Of a stretch of DNA of 64,000 nucleotides, positions 7,494 through 16,715 are shown in pieces; position 1 is the stretch's first letter, and the number at the start of each line of letters is the position of its first letter. The translations under genes were made by a program, and so were the position numbers. Source of the stretch: Lachnotalea sp041821265 (lineage in GTDB: Bacteria; Bacillota; Clostridia; Lachnospirales; Lachnospiraceae); NCBI GenBank assembly GCA_041821265.1, contig JBGUEQ010000011.1, positions 1 to 64,000 of the forward strand, in the 5' to 3' direction. The notes under the pieces were generated by a model. It was not told the origin of the DNA and made no database searches. It saw only the letters and a program-made list of their open reading frames with translations.

Positions 7494-9056
7494 TTATATA
7501 TTACCTTCAAGATATTGTTCTCTGAATTCGGAAGGTGAAAAACCAACAAGTTTTTTAAAGCTTTTCCCGAAATAATTACCATCATTATAGCCTACTTTTG
7601 AAGAAATATCGGTTATTTTATATCTTGAGTCCATTAATAGTTTTTTTGCTTTTTCAATACGATATTCGGTTAAATATTGGTTTAGTGTTTTGTTGGTTTC
7701 AGTTTTAAATACAGTGCATACATAAGAAGAAGACAAGAATACATGATCACTAATATCTTTAATGGATAGACCCTCATTGTGATAGTTCTGGCTAATGTAT
7801 TCTTTTATCATAAACACAGTGGAATTATCTCGGTTTACATCTTCAAAAGATTGAAAAAACGTATTTATTTTATCTTCAAGAGTAGAATGAAGTTCAAATA
7901 TGGTTGAACTTTTGGATACATGGCCAAGGATGCTCTCGGTACTATCCGTAGAGATTGAAATGTGAAAATTGTTGGCAGATTCAGTTAGCTCTAAAAATAA
8001 TTTATAATAAACATCTTTTACATGATTTACTAATATTGATCTATTGTTAATTAAAATTTCTTTTAGGTGATCTAGAAGTTTCGTTACTTTATTTTTATTT
8101 CTTTGAAGAAGAGCTTCTGAAAAATCAGAAATCATTTCACAAGGAATTGAAACGGTATTATATTTATTTTCAGTCCCTTGAAAGAGTATGCTGTTAAAAG
8201 GATAAAAGAAGGAACTGTGCATTTGTACAATTGCCAAGTTATAAGACTCATAGATTTTATGAATTGAATTCACAGATTTACCAATACTAATATAATGTGA
8301 ACAGTAATTGCTAATGGAAGTAGAAAATTTTTTAGATAGTTTAACAAGGCTATTTTGATCTAATTTTACATGCGAAAACAAATGACAAATAATATATTCT
8401 TCTTGTTTTACTCCGTAGATATAGTCTAGATCATAGTCATTTAAAGTGGATTCTAAGCTTGCAATAATATTGGAAATATCGACATCTAAAATACGAGCGC
8501 TATTGTCAATTATTTTAATAATAAGAGTAGTATAAGAAACTGTATTTTTTGGTGAAAATCCCAATGACGAAAAGGTATCCACATAGCTAATATCACTACT
8601 ATGATTAGAATAAATAATACTGAGTGCAAATTTTGATAGAGCATCGTGTTTACTGTTGTCTACAGATTGCTTGTTTAATATAAGTAATTTATGATTTGCA
8701 ATTGCTTCTTTTACAGAGTCTTCAATTTCAGATGGATTAATAGGTTTTTCAACATAACTAATCGCTTTGAGTTTGATAGCAGCTTTTAAGTAAGATTTGT
8801 CTGAATAACCACTCATAAATATGATGGAACATTCAGGTGAAATTTCTCTTATTCTATGAGCCATTTCGATTCCATCCATACGAGGCATGCGTACATCGCT
8901 TAAAATTATTTCAGGGGATTGTTGTTTTGCAAGTTCAAATCCATTTAAACCATCATCTGCCTGATAGATTGAATCAATTCCCAGGCTCTTCCAATTTATA
9001 CTGTGAATCAGTCCATCTCTTGTAAGTTCTTCATCATCTATGATTAAAAGTTTCAT
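7494..9056 (-). CDS. Response regulator with AraC-type DNA-binding domain (YesN-like)
   Basis: 520 residues from the ATG at 9054-9056, which is preceded by AAGGAGCGCC. A further-upstream in-frame start at 9128 would add 24 residues not belonging to the receiver domain. Residues 1-120 form a receiver domain (IIDDEE; phosphorylated Asp54 in SDVRMPRMDG; Lys in YVEKPIN). The middle part (about 140-410) is weakly conserved. Residues about 415-520 are a double AraC helix-turn-helix (LSIKDISDHVFLSSSYVC; ITDISSKVGYNDGNYFGKSFK). It is the partner of the adjacent YesM-type kinase and is likely the direct regulator of the divergent sugar transporter. Confidence 0.9.
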   Translation of the reverse strand: MKLLIIDDEELTRDGLIHSINWKSLGIDSIYQADDGLNGFELAKQQSPEIILSDVRMPRMDGIEMAHRIREISPECSIIFMSGYSDKSYLKAAIKLKAISYVEKPINPSEIEDSVKEAIANHKLLILNKQSVDNSKHDALSKFALSIIYSNHSSDISYVDTFSSLGFSPKNTVSYTTLIIKIIDNSARILDVDISNIIASLESTLNDYDLDYIYGVKQEEYIICHLFSHVKLDQNSLVKLSKKFSTSISNYCSHYISIGKSVNSIHKIYESYNLAIVQMHSSFFYPFNSILFQGTENKYNTVSIPCEMISDFSEALLQRNKNKVTKLLDHLKEILINNRSILVNHVKDVYYKLFLELTESANNFHISISTDSTESILGHVSKSSTIFELHSTLEDKINTFFQSFEDVNRDNSTVFMIKEYISQNYHNEGLSIKDISDHVFLSSSYVCTVFKTETNKTLNQYLTEYRIEKAKKLLMDSRYKITDISSKVGYNDGNYFGKSFKKLVGFSPSEFREQYLEGNI

Positions 9057-9281
9057 AATAGGCGCTCCTTTTGGCAGTTTGCTGTATTTATTGTACCAAA
9101 TTATAAAATAAATGCAAGATAGATACAAGACTAATCTAAGAAAATTACCCAGTATCAGAAAAATTTACGATAAACAGTAAGAAATATGTGTGATATTATA
9201 AGGATAAGACAAAAACAACAAAAGTTGTTGTGAATAAAATAATTGATGCTTAGTGAATAAGCGAGTGAAGGAGGAAGAAGA

Positions 9282-10781
9282 ATGTCGGAGTGTGTTCTAG
9301 AGCTAAAAGGAATTACTAAGATATTCCCTGGTGTAAAAGCACTAGACAATGTGCATTTTCAATTGAAACCAGGTGAGATACATGCGCTAATGGGGGAAAA
9401 TGGTGCAGGTAAATCAACATTTATAAAAGTTATTACAGGTGTTCATAAAGCTGAAGAAGGTGAAATGTATATAGATGGTAAACCGGTACAGTTTAAAGGA
9501 CCTAAAGATGCACAGGCGGCAGGAATCGCAGCCATATATCAACATGTGACATCTTATCCACAGTTATCCGTTACAGAGAATATTTTTATGGGACACGAAA
9601 AAGTTAAGAATGGTAGGATTCAATGGAAAGCAATGAACCAGGAAGCGGATTTATTACTGGAACAATTGAATTCAGATTTTAAATCTACTGATGAGATGGG
9701 AACACTTAGTGTTGCACAGCAGCAGATGGTTGAAATTGCCAAGGCGTTATCCATGGATGCAAGAATCATAATCATGGACGAACCAACCGCTTCACTTACG
9801 AAGAGAGAATCAGAAGAATTATATAAAATAGCAGAAAAACTTAGAGATAATGGAGCTTCCATTATATTTATTTCTCATAGATTTGAAGATATGTATCGAT
9901 TAGCAAGCAGAGTTACTGTATTTCGTGATTCTAAATACATTGGTTGTTATGATGTAGATGGTATTACAAATGATGATTTAATAACAGCAATGGTTGGAAG
10001 AGAAATAAATGATTTATTTCCTAAACCAGAAGTTAAAATCGGAGAAGAAGTACTAAAGGTAGAACAGTTAAGCCGTACAGGGTATTTTAAAGATATTTCT
10101 TTTAATGTGAAAAAAGGTGAAATACTTGGGCTCACGGGCTTGGTAGGAGCTGGAAGAACAGAAGTTGTTCAGGCTATATTTGGTATTGATTCATATGATT
10201 CAGGTAAAATATACATGAATGGAAAACAAGTATATATTCATAAACCATTAGACGCGATGCAATTAGGAATTGGATTACTTCCAGAAGACAGGCAACATCA
10301 AGGTTTAATTCTTGATTGGGGAATTGGAAGAAATATAACATTACCAATTATAAGCGAATTAGGAAAATACTCGTTGACTAACGAAAAAAATGAAAGAGCT
10401 AAAGCAAAAGAATTAGCAGAACGAGTAGATACCAAAGCAGTTACACTATTTGATAAAGCAAGTTCATTATCAGGCGGAAATCAACAAAAAATTGTTGTGG
10501 CAAAGTTATTAGCAGCAGATTTAAAGGTAATTATTCTTGATGAACCAACAAAAGGTGTCGATGTTGGGGCGAAAGCAGCTATTTATGAAATAATGGGAGA
10601 TCTTGCAAAACAAGGGTATGCGATTATAATGATTTCCTCAGAAATGCCAGAAATATTAGGAATGAGTGATAGAATCGTAGTTATGTGTGATGGCAGAGTA
10701 ACCGGTGAATTGAAACGAGGCGAAGCAACTCAAGAAGAAATTCTCGAAAAGGCTATGGCTAAGACACAGAAGACAACATAA
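9282..10781 (+). CDS. Sugar ABC transporter ATP-binding protein (RhaT/RbsA/MglA type)
   Basis: 499 residues with two fused ABC ATPase halves. The first carries Walker A GENGAGKST (38-46), signature LSVAQQQMVEIAKAL and Walker B IIIMDEP; the second has the degenerate Walker A GLVGAGRTE and signature LSGGNQQKIVVAKLL, typical of carbohydrate uptake transporter-2 (CUT2) ATPases. It drives import of a monosaccharide. It heads an operon of ATPase, two permeases and a binding protein. Downstream rhamnose mutarotase and the rhamnulokinase elsewhere in the window point to L-rhamnose, but ribose/xylose-type substrates cannot be excluded from sequence alone. Confidence 0.92.
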   Translation: MSECVLELKGITKIFPGVKALDNVHFQLKPGEIHALMGENGAGKSTFIKVITGVHKAEEGEMYIDGKPVQFKGPKDAQAAGIAAIYQHVTSYPQLSVTENIFMGHEKVKNGRIQWKAMNQEADLLLEQLNSDFKSTDEMGTLSVAQQQMVEIAKALSMDARIIIMDEPTASLTKRESEELYKIAEKLRDNGASIIFISHRFEDMYRLASRVTVFRDSKYIGCYDVDGITNDDLITAMVGREINDLFPKPEVKIGEEVLKVEQLSRTGYFKDISFNVKKGEILGLTGLVGAGRTEVVQAIFGIDSYDSGKIYMNGKQVYIHKPLDAMQLGIGLLPEDRQHQGLILDWGIGRNITLPIISELGKYSLTNEKNERAKAKELAERVDTKAVTLFDKASSLSGGNQQKIVVAKLLAADLKVIILDEPTKGVDVGAKAAIYEIMGDLAKQGYAIIMISSEMPEILGMSDRIVVMCDGRVTGELKRGEATQEEILEKAMAKTQKTT

Positions 10782-10793
10782 GAGTGGAGTGAG

Positions 10794-11810
10794 GTGAAAG
10801 ACGAGATGGAGAAAAAGAGTTTCGACATAAAAAAATTAACCAGCTCACGTGAAGCGAGTTTGGCAACGGTATTGATTATACTTTGTGCATTAATAGCATT
10901 TAGAAACAATACGTTTATAACACCCAAGAATTTAAATAATATGTTTGTAAATTACGCAATTTATATGATTTTGGCACTTGGTATGATGTGTGTACTTGTA
11001 ATCGGAGAGATTGATATTTCAATTGGTTCCACAATTGCACTCTCGGGTATGTCAGGGGCATTGGTGCTAAGAGATCATCAAGGAACTCCTACGATTGTCG
11101 TATTTTTAATAGCAATTTTGGTAGGAACCTTATGTGGCGTTGTGATTGGATTAGTCATAGCAAAAGGAAAAGTAATATCAATTATAGCAACACTTGGTTT
11201 TATGAATATATTTAGAGGCGCAACTTATTTGTTAGCAAAAAATCAATGGGTAGCTGCATATCAGGTGACAGAGAGCTTCAAGGGATTTGCTACAGGTAAA
11301 TATTTAACATTTGGCTTGATGAATAACATGATAGTTGTTGCAATTGTGTGTTACATCGTTTTCTTTTACTTCTTGAAATACACAAGAACAGGTAGAAAAG
11401 TATATGCAGTAGGTTCTAATGCAGAAGCAGCAGAAGTTAGTGGAATTAATATAGACAGTGTGCGAGTTATGATATTTGGAATAATGGGAATGCTGTGCGG
11501 TCTGTCAGGAGCCTTATGGGTGTCTACTTATGCATCGGCTCAAGGAGATATGGCATCAGGTATAGAGATGGATATTATTGCAGCTTGTGTAATTGGAGGA
11601 GTTAGTTTGACGGGTGGCAGAGGTAGTGTACTTGGAGTACTATTAGGAGCTCTTACTATTGCAGTTCTAGGAAATGGACTTCCGTTAATTGGAGTATCAC
11701 AGTTTTGGCTAGATGCAATTAAAGGATTAATTATTATAGTAGCAGTAATATTAAATGTAGTTTTACAAAGATCAAAGGACAAACAGAACCTTAAGAGGAG
11801 GGAAATCTAA
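10794..11810 (+). CDS. Sugar ABC transporter permease (CUT2 family)
   Basis: 338 residues with about ten hydrophobic segments and the CUT2 permease signature (LVIGEIDISIGSTIALSGMSG early; CVIGGVSLTGGRGSVLGVLLGA late). It forms half of the membrane channel. The annotated start is GTG at 10794; an ATG at 10806 is in frame, and neither has a clearly better ribosome binding site, so four residues are uncertain. It lies 12 bp after the ATPase and 2 bp before the second permease, indicating tight co-translation. Confidence 0.9.
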   Translation: MKDEMEKKSFDIKKLTSSREASLATVLIILCALIAFRNNTFITPKNLNNMFVNYAIYMILALGMMCVLVIGEIDISIGSTIALSGMSGALVLRDHQGTPTIVVFLIAILVGTLCGVVIGLVIAKGKVISIIATLGFMNIFRGATYLLAKNQWVAAYQVTESFKGFATGKYLTFGLMNNMIVVAIVCYIVFFYFLKYTRTGRKVYAVGSNAEAAEVSGINIDSVRVMIFGIMGMLCGLSGALWVSTYASAQGDMASGIEMDIIAACVIGGVSLTGGRGSVLGVLLGALTIAVLGNGLPLIGVSQFWLDAIKGLIIIVAVILNVVLQRSKDKQNLKRREI

Positions 11811-11812
11811 TC

Positions 11813-12844
11813 ATGGCGAAACAAAAAAGAGTAATTATTGCGGAGCAGGAATTTTCATGGAAGAAATTTTTCCTCAAATGGGAATGGTTTTTATTAGTAA
11901 TATTTATTGGTGTAAACATTTTGAATATTGTTGTATCACCAATCGATAAAGGTACTGGAATGCCAATTTACATGAGCTTATCAGGGTTGTTTAATGCAAC
12001 ATTATCATTTTTGGAAAAAGCCTTTATCGCTTTGCCAATGGCTTATATTTTAGTTTTGGGCGATATTGATATTTCTGTAGGATCCACAGTAGCATTATCA
12101 GCAGTTGTAATGGCTGAGTCTTATAATAAATTAGGATTGCCGATGGGAGTTGCTGTTATTATTTGCCTTTTGGTTGGAACACTTTGTGGTTTCATCAATG
12201 GAATTATATTAACAAAGTTTACAGAACTTGCACCAATGATTGTAACGTTGGGTACACAGATATTGTTTAGAGGAATTGCCACAATTATATTAAAAGATCA
12301 AGCATCACAGGGACTTACAAGCGTAAATTGGTTTAGTCAATTATATTGGGGTAAATTAGGGCCTATACCTTATATATTTATAATATTTATGGTTTGTGCT
12401 ATAGCATTTGGTTTTGTATTGCATAAGACTACGTTTGGTAGAAGAGTATTTGCAATTGGAAGTAATCGAATAGCTGCCGAATACGCAGGAATTCAAGTTC
12501 AAAAGATTAGATGCATTGTATTTACAATTACGGGTACCTTTTCAGCAGTAACAGCTATTTTCTTAGCATCATGTATGGGAAGTGCAAGACCAAATATAGC
12601 CTCGGGATATGAGCTGGATGCGATTTCTATGGTCGTGCTCGGTGGTATTTCAACAGCAGGAGGCAAAGGAAACTTTGTAGGAGCTATTCTAGCAATATTT
12701 ATAATTGGATTTTTAAGATATGGATTAGGTCTTATCAACGTATCTTCACAAGTTATGTTAGTGATTATAGGTGGTTTGTTAATATGTGCAGTTTTGCTTC
12801 CGAATTTAAATATTAAAAATATTTTAAAAAAGAAAATTGCATAA
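11813..12844 (+). CDS. Sugar ABC transporter permease (CUT2 family), second subunit
   Basis: 343 residues, about ten membrane segments, with YILVLGDIDISVGSTVALSA and VVLGGISTAGGKGNFVGAIL motifs of CUT2 permeases. Two different permease genes in one operon is the layout of rhamnose (RhaP/RhaQ) transporters, whereas ribose and galactose systems usually have one. This supports the rhamnose assignment. The ATG follows GGAGGG with normal spacing. Confidence 0.9.
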   Translation: MAKQKRVIIAEQEFSWKKFFLKWEWFLLVIFIGVNILNIVVSPIDKGTGMPIYMSLSGLFNATLSFLEKAFIALPMAYILVLGDIDISVGSTVALSAVVMAESYNKLGLPMGVAVIICLLVGTLCGFINGIILTKFTELAPMIVTLGTQILFRGIATIILKDQASQGLTSVNWFSQLYWGKLGPIPYIFIIFMVCAIAFGFVLHKTTFGRRVFAIGSNRIAAEYAGIQVQKIRCIVFTITGTFSAVTAIFLASCMGSARPNIASGYELDAISMVVLGGISTAGGKGNFVGAILAIFIIGFLRYGLGLINVSSQVMLVIIGGLLICAVLLPNLNIKNILKKKIA

Positions 12845-12887
12845 ATATCTATTTTTAACAAATACTGAAATTATAAAATGTGGTACT

Positions 12888-12902
12888 AACAGCATTGCTG
12901 TT
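12888..12902 (+). other. Small hairpin before the binding-protein gene
   Basis: AACAGC (12888-12893) can pair with GCTGTT (12897-12902) around a 3-nt loop, in the 108-bp gap between the second permease and the binding protein. It may act as an mRNA processing or stability element raising binding-protein levels; short and weakly supported. Confidence 0.3.
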
Positions 12903-12952
12903 TGTATATAACCCAAATATGGGAAAACTAAATTCTTAGGGAGGAACAAAGA

Positions 12953-14086
12953 ATGAAGAAAAAATTACTCAGCGTACTTATTTGCGCTACCATGGTTTCG
13001 TCTATGCTAGTTGGTTGTGGTGGAAACACAGCAACAACAGAGCCAGCTACGGATTCAACAACTACGACTACTGAAACCACAGATTCAACAGCTGACTCAG
13101 CAGCAACCACGGATACTACAACTGATGCAGCATCTACAGATGCAATTGGAAGTTATGCGATTATTGTAAAGAGCGCAGGTAATCCTTACAATGCAAAAGA
13201 GGCTTCAGGTTTCAAACAAGTTATCGAGGAACAAGGTGGAACATGTATTGTTAAAGAGCCTGAATCAGCTACAGCTGAAGCTCAAATTGCAATGATTAAT
13301 GAATTAGTTGCACAGCAGGTAGATGCGATTGCAATTGCAGCTAATGATGCAGATGCATTACAGCCAGCATTAACTGCCGCTAAGAGTGCAGGTATTGCAA
13401 TTTCTTCACTTGATTCACCAACAAACGCAGCTAGCCGTTCAGTTCATGTAAATCAGGCGGGTACTCAGATTATTGGTCAAACATTAGTTGATGCAGTAGC
13501 AGATATTACTGGTGGTTCAGGACAGTTTGCTATACTTTCAGCTACAAGCCAGGCATCGAATCAGAATGCATGGATTGAAGCAATGAAAACTGTAATGACA
13601 GATAGTAAATATGCAGATCTTGAATTAGTTGATGTTGTATATGGCGATGATGAATATCAAAAATCAGTTGACCAGACACAAGCTTTATTATCTAACTACC
13701 CAGATCTAAAATGCATCTGTGCTCCTACTACAGTAGGTATTATGGCAGCAGCTAAAGTGCTTCAAGATCAGGGCGTTGCTGATAAAATCAAATTAACAGG
13801 TCTTGGACTTCCTTCAGAAATGGCTGATTACATTGGCGATGATGATGCTCATGCTTGTCCTTATATGTACTTATGGAATCCAATCGATATCGGAAGATTA
13901 TCTGCTTATACTTCAATCGCTTTAGCAAAAGGTGAAATCACTGGAGCAGCAGGAGAGAAATATACAGCTGGCGATATGGGAGAATATGAAATCGTTACTT
14001 CGGCAGACACGGGAACAGAAGTTATCCTAGGACCTCCATTTAAATTTGATCCAAGTAATATTGCAGAATGGAAGACTGTATATTAA
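12953..14086 (+). CDS. rhaS: Sugar ABC transporter substrate-binding lipoprotein (RhaS-like)
   Basis: 377 residues. A signal peptide ends in the lipobox LVGC (Cys22), so the mature protein is lipid-anchored outside the membrane. Residues about 25-62 are a Thr/Ser/Asp-rich linker, followed by a periplasmic-binding-protein type 1 (pfam13407) fold beginning YAIIVKSAGNPYNAKEASGF, with VDAIAIAANDADAL and AGIAISSLDSP strands. The order ATPase-permease-permease-binding protein, followed by mutarotase, matches rhamnose transporters. An intrinsic terminator follows at 14118. Confidence 0.85.
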   Translation: MKKKLLSVLICATMVSSMLVGCGGNTATTEPATDSTTTTTETTDSTADSAATTDTTTDAASTDAIGSYAIIVKSAGNPYNAKEASGFKQVIEEQGGTCIVKEPESATAEAQIAMINELVAQQVDAIAIAANDADALQPALTAAKSAGIAISSLDSPTNAASRSVHVNQAGTQIIGQTLVDAVADITGGSGQFAILSATSQASNQNAWIEAMKTVMTDSKYADLELVDVVYGDDEYQKSVDQTQALLSNYPDLKCICAPTTVGIMAAAKVLQDQGVADKIKLTGLGLPSEMADYIGDDDAHACPYMYLWNPIDIGRLSAYTSIALAKGEITGAAGEKYTAGDMGEYEIVTSADTGTEVILGPPFKFDPSNIAEWKTVY

Positions 14087-14117
14087 TAAAAGTTTATTAT
14101 AGACAAAGTCTATCAAG

Positions 14118-14151
14118 ATTCCTGCGGTGATAAACCGCAGGAATTTGTTTT
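14118..14151 (+). terminator. Intrinsic terminator of the sugar transporter operon
   Basis: ATTCCTGCGG (14118-14127) pairs perfectly with CCGCAGGAAT (14135-14144), followed by TTGTTTTGTT. The group II intron begins only 4-10 nt beyond it. Confidence 0.9.
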
Positions 14152-14154
14152 GTT

Positions 14155-15007
14155 GTGCGCCCAGCATGGGCGAAATCTTGTGGGTTAAAGTCCCTAGCAC
14201 GTCCTAGTAGTGGAAAGTGCATAGCCTAAGACAAGGGTGTCCATCGTGAGGTGGAATCTGAAGGAAGTCTGTGGGTACAATACACAGAGGGCAGAGGATA
14301 CTGGAAAAAGCGAAGGCTCATATGTAATGTATGAGATAAGGATTCAAGATTTGTCCTAATCGAAAGATGGCAGACTTCCAGTGCGTATTTAATTACATGA
14401 AGGAATTGGTGTTTATGAACAAAACTAAGTTCAACGACACGATTAGTGAGGACGGTACGGATATTGAAAGTGAAATGGAACCAGATTAACTGGGAACAAG
14501 CAGATTTGTATATTAATAGACTCCAAATCAGGATTGTAAGGGCAACATTAGAAGAAAAGTGGCGATTAGTCAAAAGTGCAATGAGTATGGAATATAGGGC
14601 ATTGAAGCTAAGACAAACCATAATAGGTTGGGGTGAATATTTTAATTTAGCAGATATGAAAAGTGTTCTCAAGTATTTAGATGAGTGGTTACGCAGAAGA
14701 CTAAGACTTTGCTATTGGAAACAATGGAAAAAGATAAAAACCAAGCACGATAACCTAGTTAAACTAGGTATAAATAATTACAAAGCTTGGGAGTATGCAA
14801 ATACAAGAAAAGGCTATTGGAGAATTTGCGCAAGCCCAATTTTGAGTAAGTCACTTACAAATCAATATCTTAAAGAACAAAAATTTATAACATTAAGCGA
14901 AAGATATTTACGGTAAAGTTAATTCTATTGAACCGCCGTGTACCGAACGGTACGCACGGTGGTGTGAGAGGTCGGTAGGTAAACTAATTACCTACCTCCT
15001 ACTCGAT
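14155..15007 (+). mobile_element. Degenerate group II intron
   Basis: The 5' end GTGCGCCCAGCATGGGC at 14155 and the following GTCCTAGTAGTGGAAAG and GTGTCCATCGTGAGGTGG segments are characteristic of bacterial group II intron ribozyme domains. The 3' end carries a GAACCGCCGTGTACC...GGTACGCACGGTGG hairpin (about 14930-14965) and ends CCTCCTACTCGAT at about 15007. The expected reverse transcriptase is reduced to a fragment, so the intron cannot move by itself. It sits directly after an intrinsic terminator, between the rhamnose transporter and mutarotase genes. Confidence 0.82.
14415..14916 (+). pseudogene. Broken group II intron reverse transcriptase/maturase
   Basis: The natural start at 14415 (MNKTKFNDTISEDGTDIES) runs into a stop after 24 codons; shifting frame continues with INWEQADLYINRLQIRIVRAT, the N-terminal RVT_N segment of these enzymes. 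This is joined directly, without any reverse-transcriptase core (no YADD motif), to a C-terminal maturase segment (GWGEYFNLADMKSVLKYLDEW, then WKQWKKIKTKHDNLVKLG and YWRICASPILSKSLTN). The open part is about 156 codons against 400-600 in intact proteins. The N- and C-terminal pieces look like two different intron-protein lineages, suggesting a recombination-deletion. Confidence 0.8.
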
Positions 15008-15111
15008 TAAAAGGCACTACGTGCCATTTTCAAGTGACAAATTATACAAAATGCATCATTTATGTGCATAATCAATTGTAGCTAAAAATTTATAAAAAAT
15101 AGATGCAAATA

Positions 15112-15140
15112 TTGAATAAAATAGTAGGTTGTTTTATACT
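15112..15140 (+). promoter_or_regulatory. Promoter of the rhamnose mutarotase gene
   Basis: TTGAAT (15112-15117) and TATACT (15135-15140) are 17 bp apart, about 64 bp before the mutarotase ATG. It lies beyond the intron, so the gene can be expressed independently of the transporter operon. Confidence 0.65.
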
Positions 15141-15203
15141 ATTAAAGATAAGAAAAGATTTCAGATGTTATAAGCGAAAGCTTAAATTAAGGAGGATATT
15201 AAA

Positions 15204-15515
15204 ATGATTAAAGGATTTAAAATGAAACTAAATGAGGGTCAGGAACAAGAATATGAATATCGTCATAATCAGTTATGGCCAGAGATGATAGAAATGATAC
15301 ATGAATATGGTGGAAAAAATTATACTATATTTTTAGATAAAGAAACATTAACATTATTTGGATATATTGAGATTGAAGACGAAGAGCGTTGGAGTAAAGG
15401 TGCTGATACTGCTATCAATAGAAAATGGTGGGATTATATGGCAGATATCATGGAAACAAATCCAGATAATAGCCCCGTTGCGGTAGATTTACCAATGGTA
15501 TTTCACCTTGACTAA
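15204..15515 (+). CDS. rhaM: L-rhamnose mutarotase
   Basis: 103 residues, the normal length for the family. It interconverts alpha and beta anomers of L-rhamnose in the cytoplasm. The family pattern is visible as YEYRHNQLWPEM (His21, Trp25) near the N-terminus, GGKNYTIFLD, and the tryptophan pair in RKWWDYMADIM (75-76) ending in LPMVFHLD. AAGGAGGA precedes the ATG. Its location after a CUT2 transporter supports rhamnose as the imported sugar. It was probably once contiguous with the transporter operon before the group II intron arrived. Confidence 0.92.
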   Translation: MIKGFKMKLNEGQEQEYEYRHNQLWPEMIEMIHEYGGKNYTIFLDKETLTLFGYIEIEDEERWSKGADTAINRKWWDYMADIMETNPDNSPVAVDLPMVFHLD

Positions 15516-15547
15516 CGGTAGGAATAAAGAATAATATCAACCAATTG

Positions 15548-15607
15548 AAGCAGCGTATATCAATCATTATTTTGGTGAGTAATTCAGATTACTTGATATC
15601 GCTGCTT
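15548..15607 (+). terminator. Long hairpin after rhaM
   Basis: AAGCAGCGTATATCAA (15548-15563) pairs with TTGATATCGCTGCTT (15593-15607) with one bulged base and a 29-nt loop, followed by TATACTGTTT. It probably ends rhaM transcription; the weak U-tract lowers confidence. Confidence 0.55.
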
Positions 15608-15666
15608 TATACTGTTTATTTAAAATAGTAACAATTAAATCTATTAATTAAGAAAAATGTTTAAAA

Positions 15667-16029
15667 TTAGTTGATATCATCAGCATCAACGCCGATGTCA
15701 AGGGTGTTAAGGGTACGACGTTTTCGACGTTCTACCTCTGACTGTGAGAGAATAAAATCTTTGATTACCTTCGGATTTTTAATATGTATCAATGACAAGG
15801 TTGGATCAGTTATGTCACCAGTTCTACAAATTATGGTTCCAAGATGAAAAATCTTCTCAATAAGACTGCGATTTAAGGTGACATCTTGAATTTTGTACAT
15901 GTAGCAATCATTCTGAGTTGATTTTAATAACCCAGCGTCGATTGTAATTACGTCATCCTTAATTGTATACTTTGTAAATGTAAAAGGAAGACCACAAAAT
16001 AAAATTCTCTTTTTTTCTATAAATTCCAT
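15667..16029 (-). CDS. Bacterial PH domain-containing protein
   Basis: 120 residues with no signal peptide or membrane segment. The sequence YTIKDDVITIDAGLLKSTQNDCYMYKIQDVTLNRSLIEKIFHLGTIIC has the pattern of YdbS/bPH_2-type pleckstrin-like domains (strand, turn, IxDV, then LGTI). These are usually fused to membrane helices; here the domain stands alone with a charged, Arg-rich helix (about 92-108). Function unknown. A ribosome binding site (GGAGGTAAA) precedes the ATG. It converges with rhaM. Confidence 0.7.
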   Translation of the reverse strand: MEFIEKKRILFCGLPFTFTKYTIKDDVITIDAGLLKSTQNDCYMYKIQDVTLNRSLIEKIFHLGTIICRTGDITDPTLSLIHIKNPKVIKDFILSQSEVERRKRRTLNTLDIGVDADDIN

Positions 16030-16152
16030 ATTTACCTCCAGATTTTGATATCAAGTAGCTGTTAGCATACTTGAATATTATTGTATTCAGTATAGCAGAA
16101 AATAGGATAATTAATAATAAATATTTTAGTAAATTATAGAAGAGCTAGATTG

Positions 16153-16212
16153 AGTTTTACGCTCACAAAAAACACTCCACGGTGCAATGGTTGAATAGCA
16201 TCATTCGACCTA
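16153..16212. repeat. Partial copy of the dispersed repeat family
   Basis: TTTTACGCTCACAAAAAACACTCC followed by GGTGCAATGGTTGAATAG resembles the stretch at 23003-23045 (TACGCTCACATAAAATACCTC then GGTCACAATGGCTG). This marks a shared module next to each tryptophan T-box. Confidence 0.55.
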
Positions 16213-16231
16213 TTTAATTTAAATAACTATT

Positions 16232-16260
16232 GAAAAAGTAAAAATTAATGTGTTATAACT
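16232..16260 (+). promoter_or_regulatory. Promoter of the first T-box transcript
   Basis: TTGAAA (16232-16237) and TTATAA (16255-16260) are 17 bp apart, about 20-30 bp before the T-box leader begins. Confidence 0.6.
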
Positions 16261-16279
16261 TAACTATAATAAGAAAAAC

Positions 16280-16527
16280 CGTTGAGAAAGAATAGTAGAT
16301 TAAGGATGACATTTCAGAGAGTCGCAGGTGGTGGAATGCGATATGTAGTTTCTAATTGAATGGGCTTTCGAGGGCAACCTGAAATAATAGTAGGCGTTGA
16401 CAGGATGATGCACCTGTTACAAAGGCATAGCATATGTTAGTATGTGAATAAAGTGGACAGTAGTCAATTTGAGTGGTACCGCGGGAATATATTCGTCTCA
16501 AGCAATTATAGCTTGAGGCGGTTTTTT
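16280..16527 (+). promoter_or_regulatory. T-box leader with UGG (Trp) specifier, upstream of a truncated TrpX-like gene
   Basis: The leader shows AGTA (specifier-loop S-turn), CAGAGAG (AG bulge, about 16313-16321), the GGTGGTGGAATGCG apical loop, then GAATGG, whose TGG (16361-16363) is the probable specifier. The T-box sequence GTGGTACCGCGGG (about 16473-16485) precedes a terminator CGTCTCAAGC/GCTTGAGGCG (16494-16503/16511-16520) and a T6 run. Uncharged tRNA-Trp would bind and allow read-through. The UGG call rests on position in the leader and on the same GAATGG context in the second T-box. Confidence 0.85.
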
Positions 16528-16715
16528 AATGCAATTTTGTCAAATCAGAAGAAGTAAGTAACTAAATAACATGGGTTACACAAAGAAAATTGGTATATTA
16601 TTAGTAATGTAAAAGGTAATAAAAGAGTAAATGTTAATAAGAAATATGGGTGTGTGAAAAAAACATTCACAACTATCGATATGAATGTGCGAATACCGCA
16701 CAAATGGGGGGGGAT

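Noticed and set aside
16706..16713. Run of eight G before the TrpX-like ATG as a sequencing error
   Set aside because: It provides the ribosome binding site and does not affect the reading frame, so no correction is needed.
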